A program made the translations under genes and the position numbers. The notes below the pieces were generated by a model. The model saw nothing but the letters and a program-made list of their open reading frames with translations. It searched no databases and was not told the origin of the DNA. Below are positions 7,463-15,520 of a DNA stretch of 52,166 nucleotides, one piece after another (position 1 is the first letter of the stretch; the number at the start of each line of letters is the position of its first letter). This DNA comes from Desulfobacteraceae bacterium (lineage in GTDB: Bacteria > Desulfobacterota > DSM-4660 > Desulfatiglandales > Desulfatiglandaceae), in contig JAUWMR010000026.1 of the NCBI GenBank assembly GCA_030613055.1, positions 1 to 52,166 on the forward strand, given 5' to 3'.

Positions 7463-9781
7463 ATGATTGACAAGCCACGCAGTATTTTAGACCAGATTGG
7501 GGGGACCCCCCTTGTTTCCATAAACAAGCTCAATCCCAATAAAAATGTGGAGATCCTGGCCAAGCTCGAATTCTTTAACCCTGGTGGCTCAATAAAGGAC
7601 AGGCCAGCACTTTTCATGATTGAGGAAGCCGAAAAAAGCGGGGACCTGACAGGAGACAGGATCATCCTTGAAGCCACAAGCGGAAACACAGGGATCGGGT
7701 TGTCATTAGTTGCTGCCATAAAGGGATATCGAATCCTTCTTGTCATGTCGGAGGCAGTCAGCGATGAGAGGAAAAAGATACTCCGTGCCATGGGAGCGGA
7801 GTTGAGATTCACACCCGCACACCTTGGAACCGATGGGGCAATTGAATTTGTCTATAATATGATAAGGGAAGAGCCTGACAAATACTGGTTAGCCGATCAG
7901 TTCAATAATGAGGCAAACTGGATGGCCCACTACCACGGTACCGCAACCGAGATATGGGAACAGACAGGCGGGAGCTTAGACGTGATTGTGTCAACCATGG
8001 GCACTACCGGCACCTTGATGGGCCTTTCAAGGCGGTTTAAGGAACTTAAACCCCAGGTCGAAATTGTCGGTGTCGAACCATACTTGGGCCACAAAATCCA
8101 AGGTCTTAAGAACATGAAGGAATCCTATCGTCCGGGAATATATGAAAAGAGCAGGGCCGATCGGATCATCAATATAGATGATGAAGAGGCATATCTTACA
8201 TCCAGGTTGCTTGCCAGAAAAGAAGGCATTTTTGCCGGCATGAGCTCGGGAGCAGCCATGGCAGTAGCCATAAGACTTGCAGGGGAGATGAGAGAAGGCC
8301 GTATTGTGGTAATCCTGCCAGACGGAGGTGACAGATATCTGAGTACGCCCCTCTTTACCGACAAAAAGAAAACCGGCCTGCTCCTGTACAATACGCTCAC
8401 GCGAAAAAAAGAAGAATTTATACCCATTAAGGAAAATCATGTTTCAATGTATTCCTGCGGTCCTACCCTATGCCAGTTGATCCATATCGATCAATGCAGG
8501 CGTTTTGTATTTTCCGACCTTATCAGACGATATCTGGAGTCTAAAGGCTATGCAGTAACCCAAGTTATTAATGTCACGGACCTGGATGACCGAACCATTG
8601 AGGGAGCTAACACTGCGGGTATTTCCCTTAAAGATTTTACGGAAAAATATTATCAGGAGTTCTTAAAAGACCTTGATACCCTGAATATAAAAAGGGCCAC
8701 GGAATATCCTAAGGCAAGTGAATATGTAGATTACATGATTCAACTCATTCAAAAACTACTCGAAAAGGGATACGCATATGAAAAACTCAGGTCAGTTTAT
8801 TTCGATATATCTCGATTTAAGGACTACGGCAAGCTTTCCAGGATAGACTTTGAAAAAATCAGGATCGGTAAGACAGTGGATCTTGAGCAATATGAAAAAG
8901 AAAACCCGCGGGATTTTACGCTCCTTAAAAGATCGACCCTGAATGAACTGAAACAGGGCATATTTTATCAGACGCAGTGGGGAAATGTCAGGCCGAGCTG
9001 GCATATGGAATGCCCTGCCATGGCTATGAAACTTTTAGGGGAAACCTACGACTTACACACAGGCGGGGTTGATCTGATCTTTCCACACCATGAAAATACA
9101 ATTGCCATAAGCCAGGCAGTCACAGGAAAACCTCCCGCAAATTACTGGCTCCACAACGAGCTCGTTATGATCAATGGAAAAAAGCCGTTACGGGGCTCAG
9201 ATGATAATATCAATACTATCAGACTGATATTGGACAGGGGTTTCACGGGCAGGGAAATCCGTTACTGGCTCATCAGCAGTCATTACAAAAAACCCATCTC
9301 CTTTTCATTTGCAAAACTGGAAATGGCCAAAAAAACTATCTCAAATCTCGATAAATTTATTAAAAGACTTTACCACTGCCATTCAGGCCCAGCTAATCCT
9401 GAGATAGACCAGCTGGCATATAATGTCCGCCATACTTCAGTGGAAGCGTTAGACAATGATTTTAATATCGCTCCCGCCTTAGCGGCCCTTTTTCAGTTTA
9501 CGCGCAGGATAAACACCGTCATGAACCAAAACGGCCTTGCCCCTACTGATAAGGAAAAAGTGCTAAATACTCTCCATCTTATCAACTCTGTATTAGCCGT
9601 TATGGACCTTGAACCGCCAAGACCCGATAAGGAAGTGGAAGCACTGATCAAACAGAGAGAGGCGGCCAGGAAAAACAGGGACTGGGAGAAGGCCGACCGG
9701 TTACGTGAGGAATTAAAGAAGATAGGAATCGAAGTAATTGATACAAAAAAAGGATCAATGTGGAACAGTACCGGTGATTAG
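7463..9781 (+). CDS. Fusion: PLP cysteine synthase domain + cysteinyl-tRNA synthetase-like domain
   Basis: 772 residues from the ATG at 7463 (GGAG nine bases upstream; an in-frame TTG at 7448 overlaps that site). Residues 1-300 are an O-acetylserine sulfhydrylase/cystathionine-synthase-type PLP enzyme. PLP lysine K45 lies in NPGGSIKDRPA, the TSGNTG substrate loop and the GTTGT phosphate loop are present. Residues about 310-772 align along the whole CysRS fold, including the C-terminal anticodon-type helix (EVEALIKQREAARKNRDWEK). Key CysRS residues are altered. HIGH is HIDQ (341-344), KMSKS is replaced by KPLRG (574-578), and the zinc glutamate of HHENE is threonine (HHENT, T546); zinc ligands C332, C517 and H542 remain. 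The PLP half looks active. The synthetase half may be a non-canonical cysteine-activating or sensing module. A second, canonical cysS is expected elsewhere. Confidence 0.88.
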   Translation: MIDKPRSILDQIGGTPLVSINKLNPNKNVEILAKLEFFNPGGSIKDRPALFMIEEAEKSGDLTGDRIILEATSGNTGIGLSLVAAIKGYRILLVMSEAVSDERKKILRAMGAELRFTPAHLGTDGAIEFVYNMIREEPDKYWLADQFNNEANWMAHYHGTATEIWEQTGGSLDVIVSTMGTTGTLMGLSRRFKELKPQVEIVGVEPYLGHKIQGLKNMKESYRPGIYEKSRADRIINIDDEEAYLTSRLLARKEGIFAGMSSGAAMAVAIRLAGEMREGRIVVILPDGGDRYLSTPLFTDKKKTGLLLYNTLTRKKEEFIPIKENHVSMYSCGPTLCQLIHIDQCRRFVFSDLIRRYLESKGYAVTQVINVTDLDDRTIEGANTAGISLKDFTEKYYQEFLKDLDTLNIKRATEYPKASEYVDYMIQLIQKLLEKGYAYEKLRSVYFDISRFKDYGKLSRIDFEKIRIGKTVDLEQYEKENPRDFTLLKRSTLNELKQGIFYQTQWGNVRPSWHMECPAMAMKLLGETYDLHTGGVDLIFPHHENTIAISQAVTGKPPANYWLHNELVMINGKKPLRGSDDNINTIRLILDRGFTGREIRYWLISSHYKKPISFSFAKLEMAKKTISNLDKFIKRLYHCHSGPANPEIDQLAYNVRHTSVEALDNDFNIAPALAALFQFTRRINTVMNQNGLAPTDKEKVLNTLHLINSVLAVMDLEPPRPDKEVEALIKQREAARKNRDWEKADRLREELKKIGIEVIDTKKGSMWNSTGD

Positions 9782-10047
9782 AAATATCGCAACTGCCCTA
9801 AGGCTTGATCTTCACCCCTTGTGCAGTGGGATGGGAAATCGTTAAAGCCAAGAGACAGGGTAAAGGATCGGGTGCGCCACGGCGCAAGGTTTTAAGTAAT
9901 CGTTCCCCCCTGTTTACCCTAACGTTGCAAAAGTCGAGGGTGCCACTCGTAGATCCCGTCTCAGCGGGGAGATCTAAGGCGCCAAGGGTGAAGTCCCGCC
10001 GTGGCGGGATATCCTCGGCTTTCCCGAAGGGCAAATAAAGGGTTACG
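9782..10047. other. Intergenic region with palindromic repeats
   Basis: There are no genes here. TACCCTAACGTTGCA (repeat B) lies at 9915-9929. A near-palindrome TAGATCCCGTCTCAGCGGGG and a perfect hairpin TCCCGCC-GT-GGCGGGA follow at about 9950-10011. They are related in style to repeat A. Confidence 0.5.
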
Positions 10048-10203
10048 TCAGACATCGTAGACTTCAGTGACAAGATTTTTGAACCACAACGGTTTTTCCA
10101 GTAACACGTAGATTAATAGAATTGCAGCAAAAGGAACGGGAATGATCATGTCCAACAATGCAAAGGCAATTAGATATATCAGAATTTTCCTATTAGATTT
10201 CAT
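10048..10203 (-). CDS. Small hydrophobic membrane protein (51 aa)
   Basis: ATG at 10203, TGA at 10048. The sequence starts MKSNRKILIYLIAFALLDM and continues with a second hydrophobic run (FAAILLIYVLL), so one long or two short membrane spans are likely, with a basic N-terminus on the cytoplasmic side. It lies 45 bases after the rlmKL stop on the same strand and is probably co-transcribed. The codon pattern looks coding and the protein ends cleanly. I do not recognise a function. Confidence 0.6.
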   Translation of the reverse strand: MKSNRKILIYLIAFALLDMIIPVPFAAILLIYVLLEKPLWFKNLVTEVYDV

Positions 10204-10248
10204 TGTTTCCCCAAGAAAAAAATGAATGAACTTCCCCGCCGAAAGAGC

Positions 10249-12414
10249 CTAATTCCTGATTTCAAAGCAGTGATGTATTCGCTTGTTCCGGTAAAAATCC
10301 TTTGGGATGGTCGCCAGGGAAATATCTTTGATATTCCATTCCGGCAACGATTCTTTATTAAGTTTGAATTTTCGACTGTTGCTGGAAAAAATCAATAGGC
10401 CATCAGGAGCAAGCAGCCTCAAGACCATTCTTAGCAATTCAATGTGGTCTCTTTGAATATCAAAGGAGCCTTTCATCCGTTTGGAGTTTGAAAAAGTTGG
10501 GGGATCCAGGAATATTAGGTCATATTGTTCTTCGCAGCCGCTTATCCATTCTATGCACTCGGCCTGAATCAAGTTGTGTCTTCGGTTGTCAAAACCATTG
10601 AGTTCAAGATTTTTCTCAGCCCACGAGACGTATGTGTGAGACATGTCAACACTGGTAGTCTGTCTTGCCCCGCCGGCCGCGGCATAGACTGCGGCCGTTC
10701 CTGTATAAGAAAACAGGTTCAATACACGCTTCCCGGAAGAATGTTTTCTTATCAACTGGCGTGTAATACGATGATCCAGGAACAGGCCCGTATCCAGATA
10801 ATCCACCAGATTTACAAGAAAGCGCAGACCATTTTCCTGCACCTCAAAAAATCGGCCTGAGGCATCGTATTTTTTATATTGCGCTTTACCTTTATTCCTT
10901 TTTCTTACCTTTAACACAATCTTTTCAGGAGATGTTTTCAACACTTCGGGTAAAACAGTCATGATCTGTTTCAGCCGGCGCTTTGTATTTTCAGGCAGGA
11001 CCGTGTCCGGTGCCTGATATTCCTGCACATGGACCCAATCGTGATAGAGGTCTATGGCAACCGCGTATTCCGGCATATCCGTGTCATACAGGCGATAACA
11101 CGTAATTCCTTCCCTGCGTGCCCATTTCCCGATGTTCTTCTGATTCTTTTTCAGTCGGTTTGCGAACATTTCCGACCCGGAGTCCGGAACCGGTTTTCGT
11201 TTTTGCTCCAACAAAATCCTGCCTGGAGATATTTTGTTCATGTACCGGGATTCATGGATTTCAAAATTCAAAAGTCTGCACGGCAAAGATCCATTAAAGA
11301 GCCTGTATTGTTTTTTCGCGCGAATGCCCATCTGTTTAGCCAGATTCGGATCGGCAGTAAATACACTTGCCTGCCAGCCGGAAAAGCATTCCTTCAGCCG
11401 TTCTCCGAGACAACGGTAAAGTGATTCAAGGGCTTCCTTTTCGCCCATGCGTTTGCCATATGGTGGATTGACGATAACCAGTCCTGGTTCAGAAATACCA
11501 GGTGCCTTCAGGTTATCAAGATCGCGGCAGCGGAACTGGATGAATTCCAAAAGTCCTGCACGGGAGGCATTGCTTTCGGCCTGTGAAATGATCTGCTTGT
11601 CGGCATCAAATCCAAAAAATAATACGTTTTTCCCTTCAGTGCCCCGCTCTTCTCTTTCTATTGCCTCATCTACCAGGTTTTGCCAGACAACTTGATCGTG
11701 CTGTTTCCATTTAAGAAGACCCAAATATTTTCTGCCGAGTCCCGGAGCGATATCAAAGGCCATCATGGCCGCTTCAAGGAGAAGCGTTCCGGACCCACAC
11801 ATAGGGTCGAGCAATGTTCCTCCTTTTTTCGCAATGTCAGGCCATCCTGCACGTATTAAAATTGCGGCCGCCAGGTTTTCCTTCAGAGGGGCCGAGCCCC
11901 CTTCAACACGGTAGCCACGCTTATGCAGACTGTCTCCCGACAGATCCAGAGAAATGGTTGCGCGGTCCTGCTTCATGTGCACATTTACCCGGATATCCGG
12001 TTTTGAAGTGTCAATCGAAGGACGTTTTCCAAAACGTTCATTGAACTGGTCAACGATAGCGTCTTTAACCCTGAGTGCTGCATAATGACTATGGAATCTG
12101 TTTGACCTGCCTGCGGTAAAATCGACGGCCAGGGTTCCGTCAGTTTCCATATGATCATGCCAGTTGACCAACGAGCGAACCCGATTATAAAGATCATCCG
12201 GTGTCCGGGCAATGAAGTGCTCCAGAGGCATCAGAACGCGATTGGCAAGGCGTGACCACAAACAGACACGGTACGCGGTTTCAAGGGTGCCTTTAAAATG
12301 AACCCCGGCTCTTGTCTGTTTCGGTTTCCGGGCCCTGAGGCCGATAAGCTCCTGATAAAGAATTTCTTCAACGCCCTTGGGGCAGGTGGCAAAAAATGTG
12401 AAAGTGTCACTCAT
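10249..12414 (-). CDS. rlmKL: Bifunctional 23S rRNA methyltransferase RlmKL (m2G2445 / m7G2069)
   Basis: 721 residues from ATG 12414 (MSDTFTFFATCPKG); the open frame extends upstream into the preceding gene, but this start fits the family (E. coli 702). The order is a ferredoxin-like/THUMP RNA-binding region (about 1-160), then the RlmL methyltransferase with SAM motif LLDPMCGSGTLLLEAAM and catalytic VNPPYGKRMG. The RlmK half follows, with NLFSYTGTAAVYAAAGGA and LDPPTFSNSKRM. Both catalytic motifs are intact, so both base methylations are expected. It starts 16 bases after the S1-domain gene and probably forms an operon with it. Confidence 0.95.
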   Translation of the reverse strand: MSDTFTFFATCPKGVEEILYQELIGLRARKPKQTRAGVHFKGTLETAYRVCLWSRLANRVLMPLEHFIARTPDDLYNRVRSLVNWHDHMETDGTLAVDFTAGRSNRFHSHYAALRVKDAIVDQFNERFGKRPSIDTSKPDIRVNVHMKQDRATISLDLSGDSLHKRGYRVEGGSAPLKENLAAAILIRAGWPDIAKKGGTLLDPMCGSGTLLLEAAMMAFDIAPGLGRKYLGLLKWKQHDQVVWQNLVDEAIEREERGTEGKNVLFFGFDADKQIISQAESNASRAGLLEFIQFRCRDLDNLKAPGISEPGLVIVNPPYGKRMGEKEALESLYRCLGERLKECFSGWQASVFTADPNLAKQMGIRAKKQYRLFNGSLPCRLLNFEIHESRYMNKISPGRILLEQKRKPVPDSGSEMFANRLKKNQKNIGKWARREGITCYRLYDTDMPEYAVAIDLYHDWVHVQEYQAPDTVLPENTKRRLKQIMTVLPEVLKTSPEKIVLKVRKRNKGKAQYKKYDASGRFFEVQENGLRFLVNLVDYLDTGLFLDHRITRQLIRKHSSGKRVLNLFSYTGTAAVYAAAGGARQTTSVDMSHTYVSWAEKNLELNGFDNRRHNLIQAECIEWISGCEEQYDLIFLDPPTFSNSKRMKGSFDIQRDHIELLRMVLRLLAPDGLLIFSSNSRKFKLNKESLPEWNIKDISLATIPKDFYRNKRIHHCFEIRN

Positions 12415-12430
12415 AAAAAGAGGGGTGTCC

Positions 12431-13633
12431 TTACTTTTTATCCAGTTTTGCTCGAAGAATATCTCCCAGCGTGCCCAAAGATCCGGATGATTTCTCACCC
12501 CTTTCCGCGACGTGTTTTTTGTAGGAAACGATCTCTTCTGAATCCTCCTCGTCTAAGACCATTTCAAGGGAGAGCCGTTTTTCCTCTGCATCTAATCCGG
12601 CTATCCTGACCTCAATGTTCTGGTTCTCTTCCAACACTTCGCGGGGGTGACTTATCCTTTTGCCTTTCCCAAGTTCTGAAATATGAACGAGACCGTCTAT
12701 ACCGGGTTCAAGGGTTACAAAAGCGCCAAAAGGCGCAAGACGCGCGACTTTGCCTTTGTGAGTGGAGCCTTCCGTGTACTTCAGCGCGATGTTGTTCCAT
12801 GGATCGGGCAGAATTTCCTTCAGGCTGAACGAAAATTTGTCATTTTCCCAGTCCAGTTTCTTGATCGCAACATCTACCTTTTGCCCGACTGAGAGTGAAC
12901 TATTGATATCCTCCACTCGACCCCATGAAATCTCCGAGATAGGGATCAGACCTTCGATACCCCCGATATCAACAAACGCGCCGAATTTTCTGATTGAGGT
13001 TATTTCCCCGCTTACTTTCATCCCCTCTTTCAAAGTTTCCCTAAGCGCGTCCTTCTGTTTCCGGCGTTCCTCTTCCAGTACGGTCCTGTTTGAAATAATG
13101 ATATTGCGTCCCTTTTCACCATATTCGATTATGTTAAAAGTCAAATGCCGGCCTATATATTGGTCGGCATTTTCAACCCTGCTAAGTCCCATCTGGGAAT
13201 ACGGGCAAAATGCATGAATGTTTCCCGCTATCTTGACTTCGAATCCCCCCTTGATTTCCTTTTCAACAAGACCTTCAATCGGGATTCGATTTTGATAGGC
13301 CTCTGCCAGGTATTCCTTCGTTGTATCAGCAGTAAGCCGGGTGGTAAAAAGCATTTCATTGTTTCTGGAAGACAGAAAATATGCATTGATCGTGTCTCCC
13401 TCTCTTATGGAGAGGTTGCCTTCATCATCTACAAATTCGTCTATTCCAATATAGCCTTCTGACTTACCTCCAATATCAATAAAGACCCACTCACTTGCTA
13501 TTTTGATTATCACACCTTCAACTTTTTCACCCGGGTTGAGGTAAACCGGTTTAATAATGCTCCGGTTTAACAATTCTTCGAAGTTTTCTTCTGATTCAGT
13601 TTCAGTAATCAAATCCCGATCGTCTTTATCCAT
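12431..13633 (-). CDS. S1 RNA-binding domain protein (four S1 repeats)
   Basis: 400 residues with an acidic N-terminus (MDKDDRDLITETESEEN). Four S1 OB-fold repeats follow, at about 30-95, 115-180 (divergent, FEVKIAGNIHAFCP), 200-270 (GEITSIRKFGAFVDIGG) and 285-355 (GKVARLAPFGAFVTLEPG). It is shorter than six-repeat RpsA and ends in a charged tail. It resembles the S1-like proteins that accompany or replace ribosomal S1 in Desulfobacterota and may bind mRNA or rRNA. Whether it is the organism's main S1 cannot be told here. It heads the pair with rlmKL. Confidence 0.85.
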   Translation of the reverse strand: MDKDDRDLITETESEENFEELLNRSIIKPVYLNPGEKVEGVIIKIASEWVFIDIGGKSEGYIGIDEFVDDEGNLSIREGDTINAYFLSSRNNEMLFTTRLTADTTKEYLAEAYQNRIPIEGLVEKEIKGGFEVKIAGNIHAFCPYSQMGLSRVENADQYIGRHLTFNIIEYGEKGRNIIISNRTVLEEERRKQKDALRETLKEGMKVSGEITSIRKFGAFVDIGGIEGLIPISEISWGRVEDINSSLSVGQKVDVAIKKLDWENDKFSFSLKEILPDPWNNIALKYTEGSTHKGKVARLAPFGAFVTLEPGIDGLVHISELGKGKRISHPREVLEENQNIEVRIAGLDAEEKRLSLEMVLDEEDSEEIVSYKKHVAERGEKSSGSLGTLGDILRAKLDKK

Positions 13634-13822
13634 GTTCTTCCCTTATTAAAAATTTTCATCCATAAGTACACCCAAGTCATTGATAGTAAAAGACAATGAC
13701 AAGTAACAAGTGATAAGGCAGGTGATGAGTAACGGGTAAAAGACAGTGATTGGAATGCGGATTTCAGATTTGAGAATCAGGAATGCGTCCCAAGGAGAAA
13801 TAAGTTGTTTAACCTGTTGAAA

Positions 13823-13915
13823 TGGCGGAGAGAGAGGGATTCGAACCCTCGTAGGAGGTTTCCCCCCTAACTCGCTTAGCAGGCGAGCGCCTTCAGCCAG
13901 CTCGGCCATCTCTCC
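13823..13915 (-). tRNA. tRNA-Ser (anticodon GCT)
   Basis: A class II tRNA on the minus strand with acceptor GGAGAGA/TCTCTCC, discriminator G and encoded CCA. The anticodon arm CTCGC-CTGCTAA-GCGAG gives GCT, followed by a long variable arm (TTAGGGGGGAAACCTCCTA) and the T-arm GAGGGTTCGAATCCCTC. It reads AGC/AGU serine codons. Confidence 0.97.
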
Positions 13916-13918
13916 GTG

Positions 13919-13938
13919 AATTCCGATACATCGGAATT
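13919..13938. repeat. Perfect hairpin beside tRNA-Ser(GCT)
   Basis: AATTCCGAT-AC-ATCGGAATT, a 9-bp stem with a two-base centre, lies three bases upstream of the tRNA 5' end, between it and the four-helix-bundle gene. It may be a terminator stem for the gene upstream (no T tract) or a dispersed palindrome. Confidence 0.5.
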
Positions 13939-13982
13939 ACAACTTGCAATTAGCTTTTGGCTTATTGCTAATGGCAAATAGC

Positions 13983-14261
13983 CTATGTTTTCAGCGTGTT
14001 TCGAAATGATGCCAAATCAAATCCTGCTACAGTTTCATATACAGATCTTATGGATATTCCTAAAAATCGGGCAAACTCAATATCAGAATTATCAGCTGAA
14101 CCTTCAGCAATATTAAGAACAATAGAGTTCAACGCCCTTTGTATTTGATTTGCAAGACCTTTATCCCGATTTGCAAAGTATTTTTCAACAATATCACGGC
14201 AAAACTTACAATAGTCCTTGGCATCCTGGTAAACTCTGAACTTTTTAAATCTAAATTTCAT
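13983..14261 (-). CDS. Four-helix-bundle protein (S23 / 23S rRNA-intervening-sequence family)
   Basis: 92 residues. The family signature is visible: FKKFRVYQDAKD at the N-terminus, LANQIQRALNSIVLNIAEGSA in the middle and FLGISIRSVYETVAG. These proteins form pentameric helical bundles, often sit in rRNA intervening sequences or between tRNA genes, and have no established function. The usual length is 110-125. Here the sequence loses family resemblance after ETVAG and stops, so the C-terminus may be truncated. It lies between two tRNA-Ser genes, flanked on both sides by perfect hairpins, which suggests a mobile cassette. Confidence 0.8.
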   Translation of the reverse strand: MKFRFKKFRVYQDAKDYCKFCRDIVEKYFANRDKGLANQIQRALNSIVLNIAEGSADNSDIEFARFLGISIRSVYETVAGFDLASFRNTLKT

Positions 14262-14326
14262 AGGTCAAAAACAGAAGAAACGCAAAAGTCCTTACAGCTA
14301 AAAGCCACTTGCCATTAGCTACTGGT

Positions 14327-14349
14327 GAAATTTGACGGAGTCAAATTTC
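14327..14349. repeat. Perfect GGA-triloop hairpin next to tRNA-Ser(TGA)
   Basis: GAAATTTGAC-GGA-GTCAAATTTC is a 10-bp perfect stem with a three-base loop, one base from the encoded CCA of the tRNA. The same design, with different arms and the same GGA loop, occurs at 46764-46782. Confidence 0.7.
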
Positions 14350-14350
14350 G

Positions 14351-14438
14351 TGGCGGAGGGAGTAGGATTCGAACCCACGGTCCCTCTCGGGACAACGGTT
14401 TTCAAGACCGCCGCCTTCAACCACTCGGCCATCCCTCC
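14351..14438 (-). tRNA. tRNA-Ser (anticodon TGA)
   Basis: A class II tRNA on the minus strand: acceptor GGAGGGA/TCCCTCC, discriminator G and encoded CCA. The anticodon arm GCGGT-CTTGAAA-ACCG gives TGA. A long variable arm (TTGTCCCGAGAGGGAC) and T-arm GTGGGTTCGAATCCTAC follow. It reads UCA and probably other UCN codons. Confidence 0.97.
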
Positions 14439-14591
14439 ACGATCCTGGAAAACCAGGATGCATTTGGCTCACGGCTATTAGCCTCTAACTTTCTGAATTT
14501 TAACTTTAGCCCAAAATCCATTTCGATGCAATAGCAAAAAATATTGTAACTAATCAGTAGTCAGGAGCCAGGATATAAGAAGTGGCCGAAT

Positions 14592-15263
14592 CTACCCTAA
14601 CGTTGCATCACCGGACATGCCTTCACGCATTATCCTTATGGTCTTTTTATAGTCTTCACTGTAAAAAATGGCTGAACCAGCTACAAACACATTGGCCCCT
14701 GCCGATGATATCCTGCCTATGTTCCCGGGACCTATCCCGCCGTCTACCTCGATCTCCGTATCAAGGCCTCTTTTGTTAACCTCTTCCCTCAATTGTCTTA
14801 TTTTTGGAATCACCCCCTCAATAAATTCCTGGCCTTCAAAGCCCGGATTCACTGTCATTAAGAGGACCATATCCAGATCATCCAGAATGTATTCCAAACA
14901 ATCCAAAGTGGTTGCAGGATTCAGGGAAACACATGGTTTTATGCCCCTGCCTCTAATATGCTGGATTGTCCTGTGGAGATGGTTAACAGTCTCGGCATGA
15001 ACACTAATGATATCAGCTCCAGCTTCAGAAAAATCGTCGATGAAACTATCAGGGTCTGAAATCATCAGATGGACATCCAATGGCAGCTTTGTGACCCGCC
15101 TGACTGCCTTGACGATCAAAGGGCCGATGGTGATGTTAGGCACGAAGTGTCCATCCATAACATCAATATGAATGTAATCAGCCCCGGCCTTTTCTACTGC
15201 TTTAACCTCTTCTTCGAGCCGGGTAAAATCTGCCGATAGAATCGAGGGTGCTATTTTTCCCAT
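14592..15263 (-). CDS. rpe: Ribulose-phosphate 3-epimerase
   Basis: 223 residues, a complete TIM barrel. It interconverts ribulose-5-P and xylulose-5-P in the pentose phosphate pathway. Start IAPSILSADFTRLEEEV, metal-binding HIDVMDGHFVPN, HLMISDPD, VNPGFEGQ and EVDGGIGPGN are all present, with the expected His and Asp metal ligands. The last codons (DATLG, stop) are written by repeat B, so the C-terminus was probably altered by that element. It is the last gene of the def-fmt-DUF116-rsmB run, separated from rsmB by 249 bases of repeats. Confidence 0.96.
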   Translation of the reverse strand: MGKIAPSILSADFTRLEEEVKAVEKAGADYIHIDVMDGHFVPNITIGPLIVKAVRRVTKLPLDVHLMISDPDSFIDDFSEAGADIISVHAETVNHLHRTIQHIRGRGIKPCVSLNPATTLDCLEYILDDLDMVLLMTVNPGFEGQEFIEGVIPKIRQLREEVNKRGLDTEIEVDGGIGPGNIGRISSAGANVFVAGSAIFYSEDYKKTIRIMREGMSGDATLG

Positions 15264-15284
15264 ACAGGTTCCTCCGTGATTATA

Positions 15285-15520
15285 CCGTCTTATGAAACTT
15301 CAGCATTTGCAATCGGCTGAAGTGATATTTCAAAACTTGATTGCTTAGCTCCTTTTATCATATTATGTAGCGCAGGGCTTTAGCCCTGCACCTAACCCGT
15401 GCAATACGGCAGGGCTAAAGCCCTGCGCTACGCTTTAAGTTAATTACATTGGCCGTCTTATGAAACTTCAGCGTTTACAATCGCCTGAAGTGATATTTCA
15501 AAACCTGGTTATTTAGCTCC
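15285..15520. repeat. Composite repeat: 68-bp direct repeats flanking a long palindrome
   Basis: Copies at 15285-15352 and 15453-15520 differ at about seven positions. The second covers the last codons and stop of rsmB, so the first looks like a duplication of the rsmB 3' flank. Between them a 23-base arm GTAGCGCAGGGCTTTAGCCC... (15367-15389) is matched by its inverted copy at 15409-15431; each arm also folds on itself. Confidence 0.85.

Noticed and set aside
9798-10073. Opposed short open frames after the cysteine fusion gene
   Set aside because: They are created by palindromic repeats, and a real small gene on the minus strand (10048-10203) overlaps their end.
14325-14534. Plus-strand open frame across the tRNA-Ser(TGA) gene
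   Set aside because: It is the complement of a tRNA; peptides such as [13 protein letters not shown] are a classic tRNA artefact.
15285-15431. CRISPR array
   Set aside because: Only two direct copies exist, the repeats are 68 bp, and the material between them is a palindrome, not a unique spacer.
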